Of a DNA stretch of 16,833 nucleotides, positions 7,322 to 14,397 are shown in pieces; position 1 is the stretch's first letter, and every line of letters begins with the position of its first letter. The stretch is from contig DHOO01000112.1 of assembly GCA_002409975.1 (NCBI GenBank), positions 1,757 through 18,589 on the forward strand, written 5' to 3'. Position numbers and translations under genes: made by a program. The DNA is from Firmicutes bacterium UBA5388. Its GTDB lineage: Bacteria; Bacillota; UBA4882; UBA10575. The notes below the pieces were generated by a model. That model was not told the origin of the DNA and made no database searches. It saw only the letters and a list, made by a program, of their open reading frames with translations.

Positions 7322-7347
7322 ATAACATATCTTTCTTGCATTGTCAA
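7319..7347 (-). promoter_or_regulatory. Sigma-A-type promoter of the SCP2/aminotransferase operon
   Basis: On the minus strand a consensus -35 TTGACA (7342-7347) is followed by exactly 17 bases and then TATCTT (7319-7324), which matches TATAAT at 4 of 6 positions. Transcription would start near 7311, inside the palindrome, and run towards the gene starting at 7065. Confidence 0.7.
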
Positions 7348-7587
7348 CACGTTATTAAAAATTTGTTCACTTTTAAGTAAAAACCAAAAATAGCCCTTTA
7401 TGCATAAAAAGACTGTTATGTTAACTATCATCGGGTTCCAAACTCTAAAGGAATAAGCCTCCTAATTTGTTTGGAAAAAAACCGCAAATGTGATAAATTG
7501 TATAAGTAAGATTAAATTAGCGAAAAGAAAGCGATACAAGAAAGTTAATAAAGTGAGACCGATGATTTCACCTTGGGGGAATAAATT

Positions 7588-9417
7588 ATGTGCAATAAAC
7601 TGGGGTTAACTGGCCGGTATCTTCTAGCCTTCATCCTAATGTTGGTTATACCGTTTATGAGCATTAATTTAATTACGAATAAAGTATACTCGAATCTACT
7701 TTTAAAAGCTTCTTCCGAAAAAACTTTGCAGTCAATGGAGCAAATCTCCAGGAGTATTGAGGAAGAATTAATGAGGTTGATCACAGCTGAGGTAATCATC
7801 ACGGATGAAACAAATCATGACTTGATCGATATGGTTACCGACTGGCATCGAACGACGGATTCTTTTTCCAAGCTCAGTTTAGGGCGAGCTATTGACTCTA
7901 AACTCAGCTACTTGTTTAACTATCGAAATGACATTGAAACGGTCATCTTTTTTTTTAAAGAACAAGGGAATTATTACTACCGCAATGCCCTCAGTATCGA
8001 TGAGAAGGTCATTAGAGAAATGAGTTGGTATCAAGAATGCGCCAATGATTCCGGTCAAGTCAAGGTGATAGGTAATCTCCGCAGTATCACCGGTAATCCT
8101 TCGGATCTATCAATAGATGGAACCACAGACAAGTATGTGCTAGCCATCGCCATTTCTCCTAAAATCTCCAGGTACAGAGGGGATATTGAAGTTGTTTATT
8201 TAGCGCTGAGATTGAATCTCTTCGATAAGATCTTTTCCGGTTTAAAATATTCCCCGAGCGGAGAGTTTTTAATCATTGATGCCACTGGGAATATCATTGT
8301 TAGCGAAAGCTCAGAACTATTGGGTAAAAAAGCTAAGAATTGCTTGTTTTTGAATGATGATTTTACAACCAGTCCTACTTCTTATCTTACCGAAATCGAT
8401 GGAGTAAAAAAATTCATTGCTACTTATCCGGTTTCGAAAACTAATTGGAACATTGTGAAGATCATTGATTATCAGATCTTAACTGCTGATGTGGAACGCG
8501 TTTCCCGATTTTCCCTTCTGATCTATACTCTCATTATCTTTCTGTTTAGCGCTTTTTCCGTTTTGTTCTTTACCGACCTAATCAATCCGATTAATAATTT
8601 AATTAAAAAAATGAAAAAAGTAGAAAACGGAGAGTTCGATGTTTATGTCGGTAAAAAGGGCAATGGAGAAATTCAGCGCTTAAGTAATTCTTTCAATGAA
8701 ATGGTCCGTAAGATTGAAAGGCTAATCGCAGAGCGGGATCTGAAGGAGAAACTGAGAAATAAGGCCGAGCTTGAAGCGCTACAGTATCAGATTAATCCTC
8801 ACTTCATTTTTAACACCTTAAATTCGATCCGACTAATGGCCATGGTTTCTAAAGTAGAAAGTATTAAGAATGTCTCTGAGGCCTTTATGCGTATCCTCTC
8901 TGCCACTTTGGGAGGAGAGGGTTCGGTGGTGACTGTAGAAACTGAGATCCAAACAGTAAAAAACTATGTTTATCTAATGAAAGTCAGATACGGAGATAAA
9001 TTTTCCGTAGAATATGAAATTGATAACCAGATTAAGCACTTAAAAATGACCAAAATGCTGTTGCAACCTATTATTGAAAATGCCATTTTTCACGGCGTTA
9101 GCGAACTAGAACGCAAAGGGAAGATTTTAATCAAAGGTTACCTTCTTGATGGAAATCTGGTTTTCAAGGTAAGCGACAATGGAAAGGGAATGACGCAAAC
9201 ACAAATAAAGACTCTATTTGAACAAGAGTTCCAGGATAAAAAGGGTTTTACTAAAATTGGGATCGCTAATGTCAACAAAAGGATTAAGCTTAATCATGGG
9301 GAGAATTACGGAATTACGATTGACAGCCAATTGGGGGAATATACCACAGTAGAAATCTTACTTCCAGCAATTAACCAATCAGGAGGTGAGAACAGTATAT
9401 CGAGTATTGATTGTTGA
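7588..9417 (+). CDS. YesM-type sensor histidine kinase
   Basis: A 609-residue membrane sensor kinase. Membrane segment 1 is at about residues 11-31. An extracytoplasmic sensing domain (about 32-305, dCache-like in size) follows. Membrane segment 2 is at about 307-332 and a HAMP linker at about 333-385. The His_kinase module has its phospho-acceptor at His405 in QYQINPHFIFNTLNSIR, the YesM/LytS hallmark. The ATPase domain has the N box LLQPIIENAIFHG (491-503), G1 SDNGKGM (529-535) and G2 around GIANVNKRI (558-566). It should detect a sugar outside the membrane, probably through the binding protein, and phosphorylate the regulator whose gene overlaps its 3' end by 32 bp. ATG at 7588 has a GGGGGA ribosome site. 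The kinase is intact, with all catalytic boxes present. Confidence 0.95.
   Translation: MCNKLGLTGRYLLAFILMLVIPFMSINLITNKVYSNLLLKASSEKTLQSMEQISRSIEEELMRLITAEVIITDETNHDLIDMVTDWHRTTDSFSKLSLGRAIDSKLSYLFNYRNDIETVIFFFKEQGNYYYRNALSIDEKVIREMSWYQECANDSGQVKVIGNLRSITGNPSDLSIDGTTDKYVLAIAISPKISRYRGDIEVVYLALRLNLFDKIFSGLKYSPSGEFLIIDATGNIIVSESSELLGKKAKNCLFLNDDFTTSPTSYLTEIDGVKKFIATYPVSKTNWNIVKIIDYQILTADVERVSRFSLLIYTLIIFLFSAFSVLFFTDLINPINNLIKKMKKVENGEFDVYVGKKGNGEIQRLSNSFNEMVRKIERLIAERDLKEKLRNKAELEALQYQINPHFIFNTLNSIRLMAMVSKVESIKNVSEAFMRILSATLGGEGSVVTVETEIQTVKNYVYLMKVRYGDKFSVEYEIDNQIKHLKMTKMLLQPIIENAIFHGVSELERKGKILIKGYLLDGNLVFKVSDNGKGMTQTQIKTLFEQEFQDKKGFTKIGIANVNKRIKLNHGENYGITIDSQLGEYTTVEILLPAINQSGGENSISSIDC
9381..9389 (+). 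promoter_or_regulatory. Perfect Shine-Dalgarno that questions the regulator start
   Basis: AGGAGGTGA, the full complement of the 16S rRNA 3' end, overlaps the annotated GTG start at 9386. Eight bases after AGGAGG the in-frame codon is GTA (9395-9397), giving a protein that would begin just before YRVLIVDDE as family members do. No ATG, GTG or TTG lies at normal spacing; the next is TTG at 9407. Confidence 0.7.
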
Positions 9418-10987
9418 CGATGAACCACTCGTAAGGTTAGCCATTAAATCTTTAACTAATTGGGAAAATTATGGTTTTAACTTGAATTATGAGGCTAACA
9501 ATGGCAAACAAGCTCTAAAGATTATTAAAGAAGAAGCGATCGATCTTGTTGTTACCGATCTTAACATGCCAATCATGGATGGTTTACAACTAATTCAAGA
9601 GCTCAAAAGATTAGAGCTACCTCAACGCATCGCGGTGTTAAGCGCTTATGACGACTATTACCTCGTGAGAGAGGCTTTTCGCTATGGAGCCGATGATTAC
9701 ATTCTAAAACCTGAGATGGATGTGGATAATATCTTAAAATTGCTACAGGATCTAAGTAACCGAATGGAAGATAAAAGTAAGTTGTCCGATGATGACCCTG
9801 CTCTTACAAAAAAGATACTTCGGGAAAAATTACTAAGAGATTTAATTATCGGCGGCAAGATTGATGACCTTGACAAAAAGATTAAGGAGCTAAGATTTGG
9901 AATCGGAAAACAAAATCTGGTTTGCTGTTTCTTCTGGGTGGACGATTATCACAAAATTGTGAATAAATACGGACAGATGGACTTAGGACGCTTTCAAACC
10001 TCCGTCGGGCACTCGATCAACCAAGTTCTAGCGGAAGGAAAAGGTGGTGAATACCTTTCTTTATCACCTCAAGAATATATAATTGTGCTTTCCTTCCCAG
10101 ACGTCGGTTTAAATGAGGTCAGAAAAAGGGTATTAGAAACGGTCAATACAATTAAGCATTCTTTAAAAACCTATATCAATATAACTGTTTCAACTGGAGT
10201 CAGTTCAGTAAAGACTGGCTATGAGCATATTGGAAAGCTTTTTGCCGAGAGTAAACAGTATGCAAAATTGCGGTTTATATTTGGCAAAGATAGAATTGTC
10301 TTTCCTGAAGATACCGCAGTGCTTGCCCGAGAGAATCATCCTCCCAGTTTTTTGAAAAATAAAGAGCAATTTCTCCTCGCCTTAAAAGAAAACGATCCAA
10401 GGAGAGTCTTCATGGAACTTGAGGCAATTTTCGATAAGATCAGAAGTTTTGATGTCCTAAAAATTGAAGAAACATACCCCTATTATATGGAAATCCTATT
10501 TTTAATCATCAATTTCCTGAACGAACTAGGAGAAGAGAGTAATGAAGTCTTTGAGCGGGAAACCGACTTTTATACTACGATCTCACGTTTTGAAACAGTT
10601 TTTGAGATCAATAACTGGATAAAAAATTTAGTCGGCGCCATGCTCCACTATTTACAGAAGAAGGCCAGTATTAGGCTTCATCGGGCGGTAGTCAGGGCCT
10701 GCCAATTTGTAAAAGATAATTACCAGGAGGAGATTACCCTTCCCATGATCGGCGAGTTCGTGGGCTTGAGTGAATCCCACTTCTCCCGACTTTTTGCCAA
10801 GGAAATGGGAGAAAACTTCATCGATTATCTAACGAAAATAAGGATTACCAAAGCCAAAGAACTTTTTGTCACGACTAATTTGAAAGTCTATGAGATCGCT
10901 GAAAAAGTAGGGTACACAAGTGCTGAACACTTTAGTAGAATCTTTAAAAGATATACCGGTGAAAGCCCTTCTAATTATAAAGGATGA
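9386..10987 (+). CDS. YesN-type response regulator with AraC DNA-binding domain
   Basis: A 533-residue cytoplasmic transcription activator. The receiver domain (about 1-125) has the acidic pair Asp11-Asp12 (VDDEP), phospho-acceptor Asp58 (VVTDLNMPIMDG), Ser86 and Lys108 (DDYILKP), so it is complete. A long middle region (about 130-420) of the type seen in YesN proteins follows. The C-terminal AraC module has two helix-turn-helix motifs, from about residue 435 (ITLPMIGEFVGLSESHFSRL) to EIAEKVGYTSAEHFSRIFKR near the end. It is encoded in an operon with the kinase, overlapping it by 32 bp, which implies translational coupling. Its likely target is the leader at 10988-11182 before the binding-protein gene. 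The start is uncertain: GTG at 9386 is the only canonical in-frame choice, yet it overlaps its own ribosome site. Confidence 0.94.
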   Translation: MRTVYRVLIVDDEPLVRLAIKSLTNWENYGFNLNYEANNGKQALKIIKEEAIDLVVTDLNMPIMDGLQLIQELKRLELPQRIAVLSAYDDYYLVREAFRYGADDYILKPEMDVDNILKLLQDLSNRMEDKSKLSDDDPALTKKILREKLLRDLIIGGKIDDLDKKIKELRFGIGKQNLVCCFFWVDDYHKIVNKYGQMDLGRFQTSVGHSINQVLAEGKGGEYLSLSPQEYIIVLSFPDVGLNEVRKRVLETVNTIKHSLKTYINITVSTGVSSVKTGYEHIGKLFAESKQYAKLRFIFGKDRIVFPEDTAVLARENHPPSFLKNKEQFLLALKENDPRRVFMELEAIFDKIRSFDVLKIEETYPYYMEILFLIINFLNELGEESNEVFERETDFYTTISRFETVFEINNWIKNLVGAMLHYLQKKASIRLHRAVVRACQFVKDNYQEEITLPMIGEFVGLSESHFSRLFAKEMGENFIDYLTKIRITKAKELFVTTNLKVYEIAEKVGYTSAEHFSRIFKRYTGESPSNYKG

Positions 10988-11182
10988 CTACTCCCCCCAT
11001 TATCTGGCCTCACGCCACAAAAGCAACTCTGGATTATCAGGTTATAACAAAATAAATCGGTAAATCAAAAGATCCGTCATTAAATACGATTGAGTTTTAA
11101 GATAAACTAGTATTAGGTTCGAACCTAACCCTACAAGGGTCGTAAGTTTTCGTGTGAAGAAAAGCAAAAGGAGGAAATTAAG
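10988..11182 (+). promoter_or_regulatory. Leader and probable activator target of the sugar-uptake genes
   Basis: A 195-bp gap before the binding-protein gene. It contains a perfect 16-bp palindrome TTAGGTTCGAACCTAA (11113-11128) directly followed by ACCCT-ACA-AGGGT (11128-11140). A weak -35-like TTGAGT (11090-11095) stands 15 bases before TATTAG (11111-11116). An activator site here would fit an AraC-type regulator. No terminator is seen after the regulator gene, so read-through is possible. Confidence 0.5.
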
Positions 11183-12463
11183 GTGAAAAAACATTCACTG
11201 GCTAGGAGCCTTCTATCGTCTTTGCTCATCATGTTGTTCCTCAGTACCGGTCTGGTAAGTTTTGCTCAGCATAAAGAGAATGTTACCCTCAAGTTTCCGG
11301 TCTGGAACCCGGCTACTCTTGAGATCTTGAAGGAATTGAATATCCCTGCGGAATACAAAAAGGTCCAACCTAATGTTACTATTGAATTTGAACTCTTTAA
11401 AGAAGTGGATTACGAAAATACCATGAAAATAAGAAATGCCGCCAACGAGCTTCCAGATATTCTTCCGCTACAGGCAAAATGGCTTGAAAACTTTAAAGAT
11501 AGCCTTTTACCTTTAAACGATCTCCAAGCAACAAAAGCAAACCTATTCGCCACCGACTATGCAATCAATGGTACCATCGTGGGTCTTCCTGAAAGCATGT
11601 TTAATGAGTTCGTATGGTATCGAAAAAGTATCTTTAACGAGTATAACATCGCTATCCCTAAAACATGGGGAGAGTTTATTGAAGCAGCCAAGAAGATAAA
11701 GAAAGGAAACAAATATATTCCAATCTGTATGGGTGGAAAAGATGCCTGGCCGGATTATCCGTTTAATGAGTTTATGCCGGCTTTAGTCGCAAATAATGGC
11801 AGTTTGTGGAATGTAATGGCCACCCAGGATGGGCCGTTTTCTAAAGATCAACCGTTTTATAAAGCATATGCTCAAATTATGGACCTTTATAACGCAAAGG
11901 TAATGGGACCGGATCCCCTGGGTGTAAGTTGGGATCAGGCAAAAATGCTTTTTGGTTCAGGCAAAGGCGCAATGTTGGCATCAGGTCAGTGGTTTATTGC
12001 TGATCTGGAAAGCATGACCAATGGCGATCTGAGTGATATTGGCGCCTTTTTCCTTCCCGTCAGAGAGAAAGAGACTGAGCCATTTAACGTTATTTCCATG
12101 GTAGAGAACTTTTACTGTATACCGAGGAATTCACGACACATAGAAGAAGTAAAAGATTTTTATAATTGGTGGTTTAGTAAGGATATTTATGTTAAAAGGA
12201 TGACCAAATATAAGATGGCCTCGACCCTTAAAGGAATTACCATTGATATCGGTCCCATCTTTAAAGAAGCATACAAGGAACCTGACCTCAATTTTGTAGT
12301 CTTTATGGAAGGTAACGAAGACTATAATAAGATCATGAATGCCATTAAATTTGATGTAAAAGCTCTGGGACAAGAAATGATGGCCGGTAAAAACCTTAAC
12401 CAAATGATGAATGATTTAAATAAGAAATGGAAGAACGCCAGATCAAGACTAGGCATTAAATAA
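11183..12463 (+). CDS. Extracellular sugar-binding protein of an ABC transporter
   Basis: A 426-residue family 1 solute-binding protein (COG1653-like). A signal peptide (basic MKKHSLARS, then a hydrophobic core LLSSLLIMLFLSTGLV) probably ends at SFA-QH near residue 28. There is no Leu-x-x-Cys lipobox, so the mature protein should be free in a periplasm rather than lipid-anchored. The body shows the usual features: FPVWNP at the first strand, AANELPDILPLQAKW, YAINGTIVGLPESMFNEFVWYRK (split here as YAINGTIVGLPES then MFNEFVWYRK), and a C-terminal helical part. GTG at 11183 has AGGAGG 8 bases upstream. It delivers sugar to the permeases encoded next, and may also present it to the YesM-type kinase. 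The substrate is probably a galactoside, judged from the phosphorylase in the operon. A strong hairpin after its stop would favour high expression relative to the permeases. Confidence 0.94.
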   Translation: MKKHSLARSLLSSLLIMLFLSTGLVSFAQHKENVTLKFPVWNPATLEILKELNIPAEYKKVQPNVTIEFELFKEVDYENTMKIRNAANELPDILPLQAKWLENFKDSLLPLNDLQATKANLFATDYAINGTIVGLPESMFNEFVWYRKSIFNEYNIAIPKTWGEFIEAAKKIKKGNKYIPICMGGKDAWPDYPFNEFMPALVANNGSLWNVMATQDGPFSKDQPFYKAYAQIMDLYNAKVMGPDPLGVSWDQAKMLFGSGKGAMLASGQWFIADLESMTNGDLSDIGAFFLPVREKETEPFNVISMVENFYCIPRNSRHIEEVKDFYNWWFSKDIYVKRMTKYKMASTLKGITIDIGPIFKEAYKEPDLNFVVFMEGNEDYNKIMNAIKFDVKALGQEMMAGKNLNQMMNDLNKKWKNARSRLGIK

Positions 12464-12483
12464 CTTAGCAGAGCAACGTTTAA

Positions 12484-12520
12484 AATAAAGTGACTATTGC
12501 TCGGCAATAGTCACTTTATT
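12484..12520 (+). terminator. Perfect 17-bp hairpin between binding protein and permease genes
   Basis: AATAAAGTGACTATTGC (12484-12500), a 3-base loop TCG, and an exact complement (12504-12520) form an uninterrupted 17-bp stem. There is no U-run beyond the stem's own TTTATT end. It lies 20 bp after the binding-protein stop and 45 bp before the first permease. A partial terminator or an RNA 3'-end stabiliser, leaving more binding-protein mRNA than permease mRNA, is the usual meaning of such a hairpin in ABC operons. Confidence 0.8.
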
Positions 12521-12565
12521 AATCAATGGTTAAATTTCAATTAACCCAAATGAGGAGCAGATTTT

Positions 12566-13471
12566 ATGAAGACTATTAGCAAACAGAAGAATAGTGTCCT
12601 CTTCGTTTTTCTCTTTCTTCCCATCTCCTTAATGTTGTTGTTTGTCCTGTTCCCTACTATTGAGATGTTTCGCGTAAGTTTTACCAGTTGGGACGGGCTA
12701 AGCAAAACACAGGAACTGGTTGGGCTGACGAATTATAAGGAAATACTGACTAATTCACCGGAAGTATGGCTTTCACTCCGGAATAACGCGATCTATTTTT
12801 TTGTACATGCCTTTTTTATTCCGATTGAACTAATAATTGCTGCCATTCTCGATCGTAAAATTCGAGGAAGTAAATTCTTCAAAACTGTTATTTTTATGCC
12901 CTACATCATCAATGGAGTAGCAATCGCCTATACTTTTTCTTTCTTCTTTAGCCCAATTAATGGCGCGTTAAACGGGATTTTGGAGAAAATTGGATTAGGG
13001 ATGTTGATTAGGAACTGGCTAACCGATGTAAGGATTGTCAATCTCACTCTAGCCGGTGTCTCTCTCTGGAGATTCAGCGGTGTTCATGTGATCCTTTTTC
13101 TAGCCGGAATTCAATCCATCCATACTGAACTGTTAGAATCAGCAATGATTGATGGCGCTAATGCCTGGCAAAAGTTTAGATTTATTATCGTTCCCGGAGT
13201 CAGAAGAGTTTTGGAAGTGATTCTTTTCCTTAATCTCCGTGGCGCCTTACAGGTTTTTGATATTCCGTTTATTATGACAAACGGCGGTCCCGGTCATGCC
13301 AGTAGCACCTTTACCACTTACACCTTGGAGACTGCTTTTAAGTTTAGCAGTTACGGAACAGCCTCAGCGATGGGTGTCTCGCTAATCTGTTTAATTATTT
13401 TACTGAATTGGATACAAAATAAAGTTTTCAACATTAAGGGGGTGGGTTTTACTAATGAAAACAATAGTTAA
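12566..13471 (+). CDS. Sugar ABC transporter permease (UgpA/MalF type)
   Basis: A 301-residue inner-membrane protein with about six membrane segments, the first at about residues 11-32. The cytoplasmic EAA loop that contacts the ATPase reads ESAMIDGANAWQKFRFIIVP (191-210), with the conserved glycine and terminal proline. NGGPGHASST (239-248) is the conserved periplasmic motif of this family. ATG at 12566 is preceded by GAGGAG. It overlaps the second permease by 17 bp, so the two are probably translated together as a heterodimer. No ATP-binding subunit is encoded in the window, so a shared MsmX-type ATPase must act in trans. Confidence 0.95.
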   Translation: MKTISKQKNSVLFVFLFLPISLMLLFVLFPTIEMFRVSFTSWDGLSKTQELVGLTNYKEILTNSPEVWLSLRNNAIYFFVHAFFIPIELIIAAILDRKIRGSKFFKTVIFMPYIINGVAIAYTFSFFFSPINGALNGILEKIGLGMLIRNWLTDVRIVNLTLAGVSLWRFSGVHVILFLAGIQSIHTELLESAMIDGANAWQKFRFIIVPGVRRVLEVILFLNLRGALQVFDIPFIMTNGGPGHASSTFTTYTLETAFKFSSYGTASAMGVSLICLIILLNWIQNKVFNIKGVGFTNENNS

Positions 13472-14327
13472 CCCACTATTGAGCTTTAAGTCGGACCAAA
13501 GAAAAAAGCTTGATCCAGGGAAGACCATCTCTTATTTAGTATTAATCTTAATCACAATTGTTATTTTTCTACCCTTATTATTTGTGCTTTTCTCTTCCTT
13601 TAAAACGCCACTCCAGATTGGAAGCGAATTTCCGTTAAAACCTCCGAGCAGTTTTTACTTGAAAAATTACCAAACCGTTTTTCGAGAGGGAGAGATCTTA
13701 CGGGGCTTTGTCAATTCAGGAGTCTTAGTGGTCTTTAGTGTCTTCATTAACTCGCTATTAGGTTCAATGACGGCTTATTGTATTAACAGGTTTGAGTTTA
13801 AGTTTAAAAAAGTAATTATGTCCCTCTTTGTCATGGGTATGATCATGCCAGGTTTGATTACCGAAGTCACCAGGTTTATTGTTGTTAAAAATCTTCATGC
13901 CTATAACACCATTATGGCGCCAATTATTATCTACGCGGCTACCGATCTGATGCAAATATATATCTATACTCAATTCATTGAGAAAATCCCGGTTAGTATC
14001 GATGAAAGCGCATTGATTGATGGTTCTTCCTATTTCGGAGTGTTTTGGCGAATTATTTTTCCCTTAATGTTGCCAGCCACTGCGACTTTGGCAATTATCA
14101 AAGCAGTTGAAGTAATCAATGATATGTATATTCCATATCTTTATATGCCTTCAGCCAAGTTAAGGACATTAACAACTACCTTGATGTTTTTCAGCAATTC
14201 TAAACTTGGAAGTTGGGAAAGTCTTAGCGCGGCCATTATTGTCGTGATGATTCCTACAATTTTAATTTATTTAACTTTCCAAAAATATATTTTCTCGGGA
14301 ATTGTGGCGGGCGCCGTGAAAGAGTAG
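13455..14327 (+). CDS. Sugar ABC transporter permease (UgpE/MalG type)
   Basis: A 290-residue inner-membrane protein with about six membrane segments, the first at about residues 25-47. Typical early motifs are present: LFSSFKTPLQI, then NYQTVF and a FVNSG element. The EAA loop reads ESALIDGSSYFGVFWRIIFP (184-203). ATG at 13455 lies inside the 3' end of the first permease gene and has AAGGGGG upstream. It completes the membrane part of the importer. The phosphorylase gene follows after 70 bp, so the imported sugar should meet that enzyme directly. Confidence 0.95.
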   Translation: MKTIVNPLLSFKSDQRKKLDPGKTISYLVLILITIVIFLPLLFVLFSSFKTPLQIGSEFPLKPPSSFYLKNYQTVFREGEILRGFVNSGVLVVFSVFINSLLGSMTAYCINRFEFKFKKVIMSLFVMGMIMPGLITEVTRFIVVKNLHAYNTIMAPIIIYAATDLMQIYIYTQFIEKIPVSIDESALIDGSSYFGVFWRIIFPLMLPATATLAIIKAVEVINDMYIPYLYMPSAKLRTLTTTLMFFSNSKLGSWESLSAAIIVVMIPTILIYLTFQKYIFSGIVAGAVKE

Positions 14328-14397
14328 ACATTCACTCACGCCGGAAGTAAGATTGGCCATCGTTTTGTAAAATTAGCATACGGAAAGGAAGGTCTAC

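Larger units (their letters stand above)
7066..7587. other. Divergent intergenic control region
   Basis: This 522-bp stretch separates the minus-strand operon from the plus-strand sensor kinase. It holds the promoter and operator listed separately. It also holds a perfect hairpin CATAATT-TTT-AATTATG at 7088-7104 in the leader of the SCP2-like gene, a direct repeat TAATTATGC at 7097-7105 and 7121-7129, and a 12-bp palindrome TTTATGCATAAA at 7397-7408. No convincing plus-strand promoter for the kinase is seen. The kinase start has GGGGGA about 8 bases upstream. Confidence 0.55.

Noticed and set aside
7466..7506. TTGTTT or TTGGAA with GATAAA or TATAAG as a kinase promoter.
   Set aside because: None of the pairings gives a 16-18 bp spacer with acceptable boxes, so no promoter is called.
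10998..11014. TCACGCCACAA after the regulator gene matches 11 bases of the MITE-like arm.
   Set aside because: The match does not extend, and no second arm or direct flank is present, so it is probably chance.
11113..11128. GGTTCGAACC resembles the T-arm of a tRNA.
   Set aside because: No acceptor stem, anticodon arm or D-arm can be built around it. It is explained as a perfect DNA palindrome.
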